A DNA stretch of 64,000 nt from an uncultured Caryophanales bacterium (GCA_946405105.1 CAMJFY010000001.1:1-64000), one strand, 5' to 3'; positions 19,226-29,070 are shown, numbered from the stretch's first letter. Notes: a model not told the origin generated them from the sequence alone. Made by a program: numbers and translations.

Positions 19226-21089
19226 ATTTTTGCTTTATTATTCTTGTTTTAAAGAATCTTTCGGTGTCTTTATCACAAAAATAAACATAACATCCTTTTA
19301 TTCCCCTTGATAAAAGAACTCTATATACATTTTTTATCATTTTAAGATAATCTGGGCTTCTCTTTAATGCTGCAGCGTCATAACAATTTTCAGGATGCCC
19401 TTCCCATTGCTGTGAATCAAAATTATACTTTATATCAGGCCCAAAAATTACACCTACATAATCAAATTCGAATCCTTGTGCAGTATAGATACACCCTATT
19501 TGATTAAAGCCGCCTTCTTTTGTTGCCCATAGAGCTTGTTTGGGTATACTCTTATCAAGTCCTCTACATTGATCTGATGCATTCCATGGCCTTCTATAAT
19601 CGCCAATAATTACATCATTTTGTAATTGCCCATTAATAGAATATTGAGTCCATGGCCAAGCAAACCCAGCGCAAATTCTTGCTGTAAAGCCTTCATTCAT
19701 TTTATTTTTTAATGCATCTTCCATAGATTGTGGATTATCGAATATTTTAAAATCATAATCCATCTCTTTTGGTTCTAACATTACATTAGCTGTTCTTTGA
19801 ATATCTAATGTATTATTTACCCAATTTACAAATCCTTCATTGCCACTACATCTAAATTGAGCCTGTAATCTTTCTTTCCAAATAATACAGTTTAATCTTT
19901 TAGCTTCTTCTTCAATATAATCAGCACTGCCAATTTCATTTGGTTTTACTACTTGATTATTATCAACAAAAAATACGGCTACATCAGATGCATTAACAAT
20001 TTCTTCTACTTGAGATTTTCCATCAGTCTTCATAAATCTTGATGAACTTGTCTTTCTTAATCTATGGGCCTCATCAACAAGTAATACATCTCTCTTTTCC
20101 TTTAAATCAAAATTAGCATAATTATGTGTATATCTAAATAAATCATCATTTTCTGCTATTTTTCTCAATGTCTCTGTAAATGCTTTTGAGCCAGTAACGT
20201 ATTCAGCCCAATAATTTTGTCTTAATAAATCTGCAAGTAGATTTAAGCAAATTACTGACTTACCTGTACCAGGGCCACCTTCAATGATTAACACTTGCTT
20301 ACGATGTTGATTTACTCCATGCTTAATACATTCAAATACCTTATCATAAACAATTTGTTGTTCTTCAAGTAAAAAATATTCACTATGAGATTTAATTGTA
20401 TTAGATACAGTATCCATTAACTTTTTAGATGGTCTTTTCTTACTTTCATTAATTCTATCTAATGTAGTTATGCCCTCACCATATGATACTTTTTCAAAGA
20501 TATAATCTTTAATATTATCAAATTCATCTAATGAGAAAACAGGAGCTTTATCCAATATCTCTTCGAATTTTTTATCTAAAATAGGATCATTTTCTTCATA
20601 CGAATAATTATGAAGATATGAACATGCTGTCAGATTAATAGGATTTTTTTCATAGAATACCTCATAAAATTCTTCGAAGTATTCTCTATATCTATTAACT
20701 TGAAATGAAGGATGTAATACTTCCTTCATGCCTTCGGAAAGACGTGTCACTACTTCATTTTCGCTATTACATCTTTTTGTACTTTGCCATTGTTTTAATT
20801 CAATGATTACAGCTGATTCTTTATTATCTTTATCTTTCCCTGTAATCATACAATCTAATCTTAAAGATGTAGATGGCAAGAAATATTCAAGGGCAACACC
20901 TTGCTCATTAAATCCACAATCAGCAAATACATCTTTTATAGCTCTTAGTGAATTTCTCCATGACATTTCTTCATTAACTGATGGATAAAAACCAAAATGA
21001 TTGAAGTATGCTTCTTTTAGTTTTAAAGCTATCTGATTTTGTTTAGTTGTTTCAATGAAACTACCAGCACTTCCTCTATATAATTGCAT
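19224..21089 (-). CDS. PD-(D/E)XK nuclease-DUF2075 helicase
   Basis: A 621-aa protein. The N-terminal ~120 residues hold a PD-(D/E)XK-type core (Asp79 in RLDCMITG, Glu97-Leu-Lys99 in VIIELKQW). A DUF2075 (Schlafen-related, SF1-like) ATPase follows with Walker A GGPGTGKS (271-278), Walker B VLLVDEAHR (DE at 339-340) and C-terminal motifs YTAQGFEFDYVGVIFG and YRVLLSRGIKG. It should be a DNA or RNA unwinding nuclease acting on foreign nucleic acid. The start is 21 nt after the 97-aa gene of the TrlF module, so these three may form one transcript. It ends in its own terminator. Confidence 0.88.
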   Translation of the reverse strand: MQLYRGSAGSFIETTKQNQIALKLKEAYFNHFGFYPSVNEEMSWRNSLRAIKDVFADCGFNEQGVALEYFLPSTSLRLDCMITGKDKDNKESAVIIELKQWQSTKRCNSENEVVTRLSEGMKEVLHPSFQVNRYREYFEEFYEVFYEKNPINLTACSYLHNYSYEENDPILDKKFEEILDKAPVFSLDEFDNIKDYIFEKVSYGEGITTLDRINESKKRPSKKLMDTVSNTIKSHSEYFLLEEQQIVYDKVFECIKHGVNQHRKQVLIIEGGPGTGKSVICLNLLADLLRQNYWAEYVTGSKAFTETLRKIAENDDLFRYTHNYANFDLKEKRDVLLVDEAHRLRKTSSSRFMKTDGKSQVEEIVNASDVAVFFVDNNQVVKPNEIGSADYIEEEAKRLNCIIWKERLQAQFRCSGNEGFVNWVNNTLDIQRTANVMLEPKEMDYDFKIFDNPQSMEDALKNKMNEGFTARICAGFAWPWTQYSINGQLQNDVIIGDYRRPWNASDQCRGLDKSIPKQALWATKEGGFNQIGCIYTAQGFEFDYVGVIFGPDIKYNFDSQQWEGHPENCYDAAALKRSPDYLKMIKNVYRVLLSRGIKGCYVYFCDKDTERFFKTRIIKQK

Positions 21090-21110
21090 AGTTAATCACC
21101 TTTTTATTAA

Positions 21111-21404
21111 TTATTCACTAACCAATTCCGAAGGAATATTATTTTTAATATTTTTTAATTCACTTTCTAATTTTTTTAAGTATTCTTCAGAAATCTCTTT
21201 AAACAAGTCATCTTCGTGTTTAGAATAATCAAAAACAAATTTTACTTCATCAGTAAATGATAACTCAATCAATCTATAAAAAAGACTTGTTAAACCTTCT
21301 TGTTCATCAGAATTCAAATCAATGTTATATTCCTTATCGTCTTTTAAATCAAAACGTAATACATCTCTATCATTTATTTTTTCCAAAAAAACACTATACT
21401 CCAT
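21111..21404 (-). CDS. Small acidic protein coupled to the PHP-ATPase
   Basis: A 97-aa acidic protein (many Asp and Glu), with no family recognised. The start at 21404 (MEYSVFLEK) lies inside the last codons of the PHP-ATPase gene, an 11-nt overlap, and GAGAGAGGTG precedes it. The strict coupling and small acidic nature are compatible with an inhibitor or assembly partner of the ATPase. This is inference only. Confidence 0.65.
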   Translation of the reverse strand: MEYSVFLEKINDRDVLRFDLKDDKEYNIDLNSDEQEGLTSLFYRLIELSFTDEVKFVFDYSKHEDDLFKEISEEYLKKLESELKNIKNNIPSELVSE

Positions 21405-23544
21405 ATGAATCACCTCTCTCTAAGAATGCCTCTATTCCACCCTCTAAATATTCTAGACTTTTATCTGTCCATTTGCATTTAGTACCATCTTCACTAATTA
21501 ACTCATCAATAAATAAATTACCAATAAAAGTCTTTTTATATTCTCTATAAATCGAATTAATTGGTAGTGTTCTAACCGCGATGTTAGAATCATGCGTTGA
21601 AATAATAACGATTTTATCTAATAAAGCAAGTTCTTTTATTCTTGGAACAACTACCGAATTAATATAATTGTGTCCTACACTCAACTCTGGTTCATCAAGT
21701 ATAAAAATCGACTTCTCATTCGAAATTAATGAATTATGAATTTGAAGCATAGACTTTTCTCCATCAGACGGATCATATTTTTTTATTTCTCCATTTTCTT
21801 TAATGATTGTAAAACACCTAAAAGAAAAACAATCTTTTAATGAATCTGCTTTTTGGAAATATGTGTTAATTAAAGTTCCTAAATCCAAACTGCAATCCTT
21901 TTTAAACAAATTCTTTTTAATTTTATTCAATGTGTTTTTCATATTTTTTAAATCTGTTTTTTTCATTTTATTCTTGCAATACTTTAATCCAACATCCTCA
22001 AATTCCAATTCTTCATCAGGATTAATATAATACTCTTTTCTTAAATAAACATTACCTTTTTCAGGAATATAGCCTAATCGTTCATCATCAATTTTGTGTT
22101 CCACGCAAAGAGAGTTATAAATAGATTTTACAGGAGTATATAAACCAAGCAAGTTTGAATAAAATTCGCTAATTCCTGTACTTGCTGGAACAGCTTGCTC
22201 ACCCGTTTTAATTTTGCCTATTTGTTGCATTATTTTAATAGTTTTATCCAATAAAAACTTTGCCTTGTTATCAATCCATGCACTTTTCATTTTCATAAAT
22301 GAAGTATCTTTCAATTTTTTCACTAAGGCATTTAAATCTTTAGACTCTTCTAAGGTTAAATACTCGCTAACTTTAATAGAATTCTTTTTTGATTCAATTT
22401 CTTTAATATTCTCATAATCTTTTTTTAAAATATCATAATCATCAGTATTCTCTATATAAGAATAGCTTGCTTTGAAAAAACCAAATTTAGTGATTTTTCC
22501 TTTTACCTTTAATGATTTAACACCTTTATAGAATAAAGATGTAGGAACAATAGTTGCTTTGTTCCAATTTTTAATTGATTGAAAATTCGTTTTTAAATCA
22601 TCAAGTTCTAGTTTTTCAAACATTGATTCCTCTATAGGCAATTCCGTCATTTCCTTGTATAAAGCGTTGTTTTCTGTTGCTTTATAGTACGACAATGAAT
22701 TGCTTAATCCTTTGTTTTCAAAATACTCTTTTATGGCCTTTAGTATTTTACTTTTACCTGTACCTTTTCCACCAAAAATAACATTAACGTCATTATAAAT
22801 AGGAACTTCAACATTTGTAAAATCATTATCTTCTGTGAACGGTTTTATTGTTATTAATTGCTTTGCCTTTTGATTTAAGAAAGTGTCAATCACCATATTA
22901 TCTTTTTTCAACAACAATTTAAATGTTCGATAATCCTTTACTCGCATTTTTAATGAGGGGACTTTTGATGCCGGATAATTATCCCAGTCCTGAACATCCG
23001 ATCCTATGAAACCATCCAAATCATGTGCATACATAATTCCCACACTTTTCAAATTTGATGGTTCAAGCAAAAAAGGAATTTTATCATCTAACAATTCTTT
23101 TATTAGAGAAATCGATTTATCAGAAAATCCTTCTTTTTTTAGCAATAAATAATGAGCAATTAGTATTAAATCTAAGTCATTTATTCTATTTATGAGTTTA
23201 TCATAATCAATACAAAACGTATCAACATTCTCATTTCCAATTATCTCACTAATTCTCAAATCAAACACATCAACATCATCAGGATTTGAAATAAATAAAA
23301 TATGGCCCTTTTCACCATTAACGTTGACATCAAGTTCAACGCCTGGCCAAATATTAACTTCATTATTACAATAATTAACAAATTCAAGATATTGCTTCTT
23401 GTCAAATTTATTATGATTTGTGATTGCACAAATATCCACGCAATTTGACGTCATTACTTGTTTAAATTTAGTTTTGTCAACATTTCTTGTTTCTTTGTCT
23501 CCTTGTTTTACTTTTAAAGTATGGCAATGTAAATCAATCTTCAT
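21394..23544 (-). CDS. PHP domain-ATPase, TrlF-like defence protein
   Basis: A 716-aa protein. Residues 1-240 form a PHP phosphoesterase: DLHCHT (His6, His8), NH at 43-44, Glu70, His81 and SD at 182-183. The rest is an SMC/RecF-like ABC ATPase: Walker A GGKGTGKS (258-265), signature SDGEKS (about 593-598), Walker B FILDEPE (617-620) and H-loop STHD (His651). The architecture matches TrlF-type proteins, some of which have been linked to phage or plasmid defence; ATP hydrolysis may gate a nuclease or phosphatase action of PHP. GGAGGGG precedes the ATG at 23544. All motifs seem intact. Confidence 0.85.
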   Translation of the reverse strand: MKIDLHCHTLKVKQGDKETRNVDKTKFKQVMTSNCVDICAITNHNKFDKKQYLEFVNYCNNEVNIWPGVELDVNVNGEKGHILFISNPDDVDVFDLRISEIIGNENVDTFCIDYDKLINRINDLDLILIAHYLLLKKEGFSDKSISLIKELLDDKIPFLLEPSNLKSVGIMYAHDLDGFIGSDVQDWDNYPASKVPSLKMRVKDYRTFKLLLKKDNMVIDTFLNQKAKQLITIKPFTEDNDFTNVEVPIYNDVNVIFGGKGTGKSKILKAIKEYFENKGLSNSLSYYKATENNALYKEMTELPIEESMFEKLELDDLKTNFQSIKNWNKATIVPTSLFYKGVKSLKVKGKITKFGFFKASYSYIENTDDYDILKKDYENIKEIESKKNSIKVSEYLTLEESKDLNALVKKLKDTSFMKMKSAWIDNKAKFLLDKTIKIMQQIGKIKTGEQAVPASTGISEFYSNLLGLYTPVKSIYNSLCVEHKIDDERLGYIPEKGNVYLRKEYYINPDEELEFEDVGLKYCKNKMKKTDLKNMKNTLNKIKKNLFKKDCSLDLGTLINTYFQKADSLKDCFSFRCFTIIKENGEIKKYDPSDGEKSMLQIHNSLISNEKSIFILDEPELSVGHNYINSVVVPRIKELALLDKIVIISTHDSNIAVRTLPINSIYREYKKTFIGNLFIDELISEDGTKCKWTDKSLEYLEGGIEAFLERGDSYGV

Positions 23545-23593
23545 TTTCCCCTCCAAAACTCTTCGCTTATTATTTTTTTACAAGTCTAAATTT

Positions 23594-23618
23594 GCACACT
23601 TTTACAAATGTGTGTCAA
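23594..23618 (-). promoter_or_regulatory. Weak promoter with inverted repeat upstream of the TrlF gene
   Basis: A TTGACA -35 box (23613-23618, minus strand) overlaps an inverted repeat with CACAC and GTGTG arms (about 23594-23615). The -10 at the expected distance (CAAATT/GCAAAT) is poor, which fits a repressed or activated promoter. The remaining sequence to 23755 shows nothing else recognisable. Confidence 0.35.
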
Positions 23619-23755
23619 TTTTTCATTTTACTATATCTAAAACGATCACTCTAGTTGTTATTCTATCATAAATCATCCACATTGGCTATGAAGTTTGAGA
23701 AAAATCCGTTCAAAAATATCAATTATAAATGCTTATCTATTTTTTTTGATAAAAA

Positions 23756-23786
23756 ATATAAAAACAAGGTTATATTTCAAACCTTG
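23756..23786 (-). terminator. Intrinsic terminator after xis
   Basis: CAAGGTT (23765-23771) pairs with AACCTTG (23780-23786), followed on the minus strand by a T-run. It marks the end of the mobL-int-xis transcript. Confidence 0.75.
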
Positions 23787-23790
23787 CTTA

Positions 23791-24012
23791 TTACTTCAAC
23801 TTTAATTTTTTAGGGTTTATTTTTAATCTTTGATAAAAATCTTCTGCAATTATATAGTAGGTTAATCTTGAATTATCCCCAACTCTCATCGCAACACCTG
23901 GTAAATACCCTCTTTTAATACATTCTCTAACAGATTGCTCATTAATATGTAATATCTTTGCTGCAGCTTTGACGGATAATAAACGATCTGGTTCTTTCTT
24001 TTTACCCCACAT
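23791..24012 (-). CDS. Excisionase-like HTH protein
   Basis: A 73-aa winged-helix/MerR-like DNA-binding protein (HTH_17 type; SVKAAAKILHINEQSVRECIKRGYLPG). In conjugative and mobilisable elements such a gene next to the integrase is the recombination directionality factor Xis. It overlaps the integrase gene by 11 nt. It could instead be a regulator, but its size, position and fold favour Xis. Confidence 0.7.
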   Translation of the reverse strand: MWGKKKEPDRLLSVKAAAKILHINEQSVRECIKRGYLPGVAMRVGDNSRLTYYIIAEDFYQRLKINPKKLKLK

Positions 24013-25078
24013 ATTTCATATCCTCCTCAAATGCATCATTAACAATTTTATATAAATCACCAATACCAATATGAGTATAGGTATCTTCATCCACATTACC
24101 AGCACTATGTCCTGTTAATTTCTTTGTAAAAGTAGAATCTACTCCTCTTAGTCTTAATCTAGAAGTATATGTGTGTCTAGTTTCATGAATTGTATGATTC
24201 ATATTAGACTTCTTTTTAAAATTATCAAATAAAACTCTTATTTGGCCATAATTATATTTATATGCACCATCATATAAAAAATATTCTTTCTTCTCATTAT
24301 ATTGATGTTTTACCATTTGATAAATACAACTAGGAATTGGAACTTTTCTAATACCATTATTTGTTTTTGAATTAGTTATTGTTATATATCTTTCTTGTAA
24401 ATTTAGATCTTTAGTCTTTAATTGTAATAATTCATTTATACGTAATCCTGTGTATAAAAGCATTAAAAGAATTCTATAAATCAAGTCACCACTATGCTTC
24501 CAAATATATTCTATTTCTGATTCTTTGTATACATTTTTAATCTTCTTTTTGTATGCTTTTTTATATTTATCAAATTTTACAAATTTTGAATAGTTCTTAT
24601 CAACAATGTCATTACCTATTGCATAATTATATAATTGATTCAATAGTATCTGCATTTTCTTTATCATTGGATAATTCTTATTAGATTTAGTAATTGCTAG
24701 TTCTATATCAGCTGTCTTAATAGAATCAAAATATAAATCATGAAGATGTGATAATGCATTAAATGCTGCATTATATGATGTTTTTGAACTATTAGATAAT
24801 TGTTCATTTGAATTTTTCCATTGAGTATATACATCACTAAATAATAATCTTAAAGCATCTTTTTCATAACTAACACCAATATAATTATTTAAAGCTTCTT
24901 CAGCTTCTTTTTTATTTTCATAATAACCAATAACCTTATATGATTGCTTAAATTTAGGTATACCATTTTCTTTTTTAGATTCTTCAAAACCTCTAGTAAC
25001 TTTAGCTACCCAAGGTCTTCTTCTTTTAACATCACTAAGCTTATATACAGTACCAGTACCATTTATTCTTTTTGACAT
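24002..25078 (-). CDS. Tyrosine integrase (int1)
   Basis: A 358-aa phage-type tyrosine recombinase. An AP2-like arm-binding start (TGTVYKL..RRRPW) precedes the SAM-like core domain (about 90-180) and the catalytic domain, with YTGLRINELL (Arg), HETRH (His298, Arg301), TGHS (His324) and the nucleophile Tyr334. It should integrate or excise the element by strand exchange at att sites. It shares 1 nt (TAATG) with mobL and overlaps xis. It is a paralogue of int2. Confidence 0.9.
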   Translation of the reverse strand: MSKRINGTGTVYKLSDVKRRRPWVAKVTRGFEESKKENGIPKFKQSYKVIGYYENKKEAEEALNNYIGVSYEKDALRLLFSDVYTQWKNSNEQLSNSSKTSYNAAFNALSHLHDLYFDSIKTADIELAITKSNKNYPMIKKMQILLNQLYNYAIGNDIVDKNYSKFVKFDKYKKAYKKKIKNVYKESEIEYIWKHSGDLIYRILLMLLYTGLRINELLQLKTKDLNLQERYITITNSKTNNGIRKVPIPSCIYQMVKHQYNEKKEYFLYDGAYKYNYGQIRVLFDNFKKKSNMNHTIHETRHTYTSRLRLRGVDSTFTKKLTGHSAGNVDEDTYTHIGIGDLYKIVNDAFEEDMKYVG

Positions 25079-26385
25079 TATTGTTCCATCTCCCTTTCTC
25101 TTTTTTTCTTCATTAAATTGTAATAATCATTATCTGATAAATTATAACCTTCATATTCTAATGTATCATCTAACTCTTCATGCCAATGATTACGTTTGGC
25201 ATTACCCATATTTGACTCATTGTAAGCAATTTCTTGTAATATGCCCATAAATCCTTTAGCAAGTGTACTAAATAACTCACAACAAGCATCATTAGTTTTA
25301 TGAACTTCCTTACGTCTTTCTTCCCATTCATTTCTTTTAACATCACCTTTAGTGATAGTTTTCTTTTTTAGAATGTCTCTACCTTTAAAATAATTTTTAA
25401 GTTCATTCTTAGACATGTCTTCTTTTATAGTCTTCATAAACTTTAAAATCTTATTACCACATCTTTTGTTTAAATCTGCCATATGATAATTATAATGAGA
25501 TATCAGTTCTTTATTAGCTCTTTCAGGTGGATAATTATGATATTTTATTTCCTGCTTAGCTCTATCTAATGCATAATTAGTAAATTGAATGTATGGACTA
25601 TTATTAGAATATTTCCAATTAAAGAAATGTTTAGTTAACTCATTTATTAATTGTTTATCTTTTGGCTCTAGTTCCATGTAATTCCAGCTATGATCAATGG
25701 ATAACTGTTTTTCGGTAACCATGAAGTCATCCAACAATTCCATCTCTTTAGATAATCTAGAAATACCAGCAATACATCTTCCTCTTAATTCAATTAATTC
25801 TTTAACAAATGGCTTCTTTTCCAAAGAATCAATTATATAATCATGAGCATTTACCAATTGAGATTTTGAAAATAAGGCACTCGAAAAACAATACTCACCT
25901 TTACCATTCACCTTAAGCTTTTCTTCTTCCCAAAAAATAAAATGAATATGGGGATGTAATGTATTTTTATGAAGACTTATAAACGTATTAACATTTTCTG
26001 GTAACAAACCAAGTTTCTTAAACATATCAGGAAAGTTCTCAACCATTAATTTATAGGCATCTTCTGGAGTTTCAAGCCTACCTTGAGCATATTCAGGAAG
26101 AAAACTCAAGACTCCAGACCAAATAGGTCCTTTATGATTATTTAAAGATTTCATTAATTCAGGCAATTTATCATCATTTATCTCACCATCATAATTGTAT
26201 AATCCAGTACTTCCAGGTCTATATTTTGTATAACCAATAATTGTATTATCAATAGACTTTTCTACCGCTTCTTCACGTGATAAATATGTTACACAATTAA
26301 ATCCATCTTGCTTTTTGCAACTATAAAAATCATCATTATAATGTGATTTTATGTTTAATATGATTGCTTTAGATAAATTAACCAT
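25078..26385 (-). CDS. MobL-type relaxase
   Basis: A 435-aa protein with a HUH-like metal motif, LHPHIHFIFW, near residue 150, and Tyr-rich N-terminal segments (IGYTKYRPGSTGLYNYDG). This is the style of MobL relaxases of Firmicutes mobilisable elements; these nick oriT and lead the strand into the recipient. The C-terminal half is helical and charged. It is followed by int1 and preceded by the MobC-like gene (stop/start adjacent at 26385), making one mob-int-xis transcript. The exact Mob class should be regarded as likely, not certain. Confidence 0.8.
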   Translation of the reverse strand: MVNLSKAIILNIKSHYNDDFYSCKKQDGFNCVTYLSREEAVEKSIDNTIIGYTKYRPGSTGLYNYDGEINDDKLPELMKSLNNHKGPIWSGVLSFLPEYAQGRLETPEDAYKLMVENFPDMFKKLGLLPENVNTFISLHKNTLHPHIHFIFWEEEKLKVNGKGEYCFSSALFSKSQLVNAHDYIIDSLEKKPFVKELIELRGRCIAGISRLSKEMELLDDFMVTEKQLSIDHSWNYMELEPKDKQLINELTKHFFNWKYSNNSPYIQFTNYALDRAKQEIKYHNYPPERANKELISHYNYHMADLNKRCGNKILKFMKTIKEDMSKNELKNYFKGRDILKKKTITKGDVKRNEWEERRKEVHKTNDACCELFSTLAKGFMGILQEIAYNESNMGNAKRNHWHEELDDTLEYEGYNLSDNDYYNLMKKKREREMEQ

Positions 26386-26690
26386 TACTTATTACCATTG
26401 TTTATTAATATTTTGAAACCTTTTTCTAACGCTTGCATCATTATATCTAGCTTATCAATAATTTTATTGTAACGAGAAACAACACTTTTCACAGATTCGA
26501 TTAACATCTCTTTATAATTATCTGTGTTTTTATAGTCACCGATAACTTGAAGACCTGCCTCAAGTAACTCACATATAAATTGTGATTTATTATCAGCTTT
26601 ACTTTTCTCATAATACTCAGCTAAATCATTAAACAACTGTTGATCACGTATTATAATTGATACCTTATTCTTGTCAAATTTTTCGTTCAT
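26385..26690 (-). CDS. MobC-like mobilisation accessory protein
   Basis: A 101-aa protein with a ribbon-helix-helix-like start (KVSIIIRDQQLFNDLAEYYEKS) and a helical C-terminus. This suits a relaxosome accessory protein that binds oriT. AAGGAG stands 7-8 nt before the ATG at 26690; the longer frame is rejected. It is the first gene of the mob operon, downstream of a consensus promoter. Confidence 0.65.
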   Translation of the reverse strand: MNEKFDKNKVSIIIRDQQLFNDLAEYYEKSKADNKSQFICELLEAGLQVIGDYKNTDNYKEMLIESVKSVVSRYNKIIDKLDIMMQALEKGFKILINNGNK

Positions 26691-26735
26691 AAAAAACATC
26701 TCCTTAATCATTTTTGTATACCTTTTAGTTATATT

Positions 26736-26832
26736 AGTCTCGACTACAAACTAATCATATCACAAACAAAAACTTTGTCAACGCCCGACTATTTACATTT
26801 TTCTTGCTTTTTTGTTGCATTTAATATATAAT
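26736..26832. promoter_or_regulatory. Divergent promoters of the mob operon and XRE gene
   Basis: Minus: TTGACA (26776-26781), 16 nt, TATGAT (26754-26759). Plus: TTGCTT (26804-26809), 17 nt, TATAAT (26827-26832). The palindrome TAGTCTCGACTA (26736-26747) lies just downstream of the minus -10 and is a probable operator. The XRE protein transcribed to the right may be its ligand. Confidence 0.65.
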
Positions 26833-26857
26833 ATGAGTTAAGGAAGTGAAATTGAAA

Positions 26858-28135
26858 ATGAATAAATTTGACTTAATTAATGCTAAAAACCATGTAAAAA
26901 CCGATATTATGGTAACTAACATAATTAAATATATGGGAATTAATAAAATTACATTTAAAAAGATGAGTTTTGATATGAATATTCCTGAATCAACATTAAA
27001 AAGTGCTGTAGCTAAAAACTACAGCGCCATTTCAACATTAGAAAACATATGTAAGTTCTATAAAATTACACTTCCAGATTTCGATAATTTCAATTATGGT
27101 GCATACTGTGGAAAAGAACAGGCCATAATTGATTTAACTAATTATTTAAATTTCACTTTGTATCAATTATCCATGAACTATATAACTAAAGAAGAATTTG
27201 ATAACTATTTTATATTAATCGCTTATGAATTCTTGTTTAATAATAGAATTTATATTCCTTCTTCTATTAGACGTAAAAGCAAATTTATTGATATAAACAA
27301 AAAGCTAATTAAAGCTAACAATAATATAAGAAATATCATCGAAAATGTGTTAAATCAAAAGGAATTAAAACTAAATAGTGATACTTACCAATCAAGGGCT
27401 AATGCACCATTAAATAAATATGATGTATCTTATAATGTTCCTCTATATTCTCATGAATCTCAAGAATCAGATATTGATAATACTCCTGAAATGATTGGCA
27501 AATCATTACATAGCATTAAAATAAAAAGTGGTCTAACATTGGATCAGTTTGGAAATATATTTTCTCTTGATGGTTCTACAATCAAAAATATTGAAGCTGG
27601 TCGAGAAAAATTAAAATATGATTATGTTAAATGGATTTATGCATTATTTGATAATATAAACATAGATACATTAATAACTAATGAACAGGCATCGTTAAAT
27701 AAAAATTATGACATTGCTTATAATAGCATTACTAAAAGTCTTTCAAAGCTTTCCTCATTTAAAACTAGAGATGCTAGCGGAAAACTAAGAACATTGATTC
27801 AGTTCTTATCTCCAGAACCATCATTCATTCAAGATTATGAACGCCTTGAAGCTTTCTTAGCAATTATATCTACCGGATTTAAAATTAATAAAGATTTCCT
27901 ATTAGAATCATTTAATTATCCTGATATAAAACTAAATACAAAAGATATCGAATGGTTAAATACTGAAATAAAAAAGGCAGTAAAAACCGAATACAAGGAT
28001 GCTTTAACTAGAAAATATACAAAAATATGCTTTAAAGAGTTCTATCATTATGACGAAGATAAAAGTCAAATAACATTAACCGATGATAAATTAATGAGTA
28101 TAATAGAAAAGCTTCAAGAGCCAAAAAGACCGTAG
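26858..28135 (+). CDS. Large regulator with two HTH domains
   Basis: A 425-aa protein with an N-terminal HTH-like stretch (about 15-55, FKKMSFDMNIPESTLKSAV) and a clear XRE HTH near 215-260 (IKSGLTLDQFGNIFSLDGSTIKNIEAGR). It is the only plus-strand gene of the element and probably controls mobilisation through the divergent promoter. The ATG at 26858 was preferred to a GTG 12 nt upstream. Its own terminator follows. No ligand-binding domain is recognised. Confidence 0.75.
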   Translation: MNKFDLINAKNHVKTDIMVTNIIKYMGINKITFKKMSFDMNIPESTLKSAVAKNYSAISTLENICKFYKITLPDFDNFNYGAYCGKEQAIIDLTNYLNFTLYQLSMNYITKEEFDNYFILIAYEFLFNNRIYIPSSIRRKSKFIDINKKLIKANNNIRNIIENVLNQKELKLNSDTYQSRANAPLNKYDVSYNVPLYSHESQESDIDNTPEMIGKSLHSIKIKSGLTLDQFGNIFSLDGSTIKNIEAGREKLKYDYVKWIYALFDNINIDTLITNEQASLNKNYDIAYNSITKSLSKLSSFKTRDASGKLRTLIQFLSPEPSFIQDYERLEAFLAIISTGFKINKDFLLESFNYPDIKLNTKDIEWLNTEIKKAVKTEYKDALTRKYTKICFKEFYHYDEDKSQITLTDDKLMSIIEKLQEPKRP

Positions 28136-28160
28136 TTTTTAATTACTACGGTCACTTTTT
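28128..28160 (+). terminator. Bidirectional intrinsic terminator
   Basis: GACCGTAGT pairs with ACTACGGTC and is followed by a T-run; the opposite strand also carries one. It sits between the convergent XRE and Rep genes. Confidence 0.8.
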
Positions 28161-28985
28161 TTATAATTTAAAATCAATAATATTTGTTATTTTATCATCA
28201 ACCTTTTTCTTCTTACATATATTTAAAGAATTAAAGAATAGTTTTATTTCATCTTTTAAAGGTATTGGCATTTCTTCACCCTTCGAATATACTTTTTTTC
28301 TAAGAGTAAATTCTAAATAACTGCCTCTTGTATCATCTAAATAGTTTAAATATATATTGAAGCAAGTCTTATTATTAATTTCTTCCATCATAGGATTAAT
28401 AACACGTTTAGTTAAATCTACCAATTTAGTATAACTAGCTAAATTATCTTTATATTTGATATATTCTGATAGTTTATGACTATGTATCACTATACTTTTT
28501 GATGGATCTGCATTTAATAACATATATAAAATCATACCAGCATACTTTTGTGTCATATTTAAAAATGATATAAGCATGTCATAATCATACTTTATAATAT
28601 GAGAAAATATCTTATTATATGCTTCACTTGTTATAACAAACTCTAAAGTACTAATATCAGGATTATATTTATAATCTTTTAGAATTATTACATCAAGAAA
28701 AGTTTTAGTCTTAAATTCATCAAGTCCATCATAAAACATTTTCTTTCTAGAGGTATCAAAGCCATTATTATTTGCTATAATCTTACGCACTCTAGTATAT
28801 GAACATATAATCTTAATGTCATCACCTTCGTTATACACTCCTTTCGATTTTTTTAATGCCATTGCAAGCAAAATTACAGTAAGTTGTTGAAACCTTGTCA
28901 TATAGAAGAATAATGCTGGATTACTACATTCTAATCCTTCAATCACTTCTTCATTTTTTGTAATAAAATCATTGTTCTTTTCCAT
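28161..28985 (-). CDS. Replication initiator protein (RepB/Rep_3-like)
   Basis: A 274-aa protein resembling plasmid initiators of the winged-helix Rep_3/RepB class: an opening with MTRFQQLTVILLA, a first winged helix to about 120 and a second one to about 230. Integrative elements often keep such Rep proteins for replication of the excised circle. Iterons were not clearly seen beside it, but an operator-like dyad at 29021-29042 lies in the upstream region. The assignment is by pattern only. Confidence 0.6.
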   Translation of the reverse strand: MEKNNDFITKNEEVIEGLECSNPALFFYMTRFQQLTVILLAMALKKSKGVYNEGDDIKIICSYTRVRKIIANNNGFDTSRKKMFYDGLDEFKTKTFLDVIILKDYKYNPDISTLEFVITSEAYNKIFSHIIKYDYDMLISFLNMTQKYAGMILYMLLNADPSKSIVIHSHKLSEYIKYKDNLASYTKLVDLTKRVINPMMEEINNKTCFNIYLNYLDDTRGSYLEFTLRKKVYSKGEEMPIPLKDEIKLFFNSLNICKKKKVDDKITNIIDFKL

Positions 28986-29020
28986 ACAAAATCACTCACC
29001 TTTCTAACTAAATATAGTAT

Positions 29021-29070
29021 GTATAAGAACTATTTCTTACACCTATATTTTAACATTTTAAAGGTATCAA
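29021..29070 (-). promoter_or_regulatory. Rep promoter with operator dyad
   Basis: TTGATA (29065-29070) and a weak TATAGG (29042-29047), 17 nt apart, run toward Rep. An imperfect 9-bp inverted repeat (GTATAAGAA / TTCTTACAC, 29021-29042) touches the -10, which suggests autoregulation. The remaining gap (28986-29256) contains only this and the int2 terminator. Confidence 0.4.

Noticed and set aside
21803-22417. Plus-strand frames inside the PHP-ATPase gene
   Set aside because: Hydrophobic antisense shadows of a real gene, without starts or conservation.
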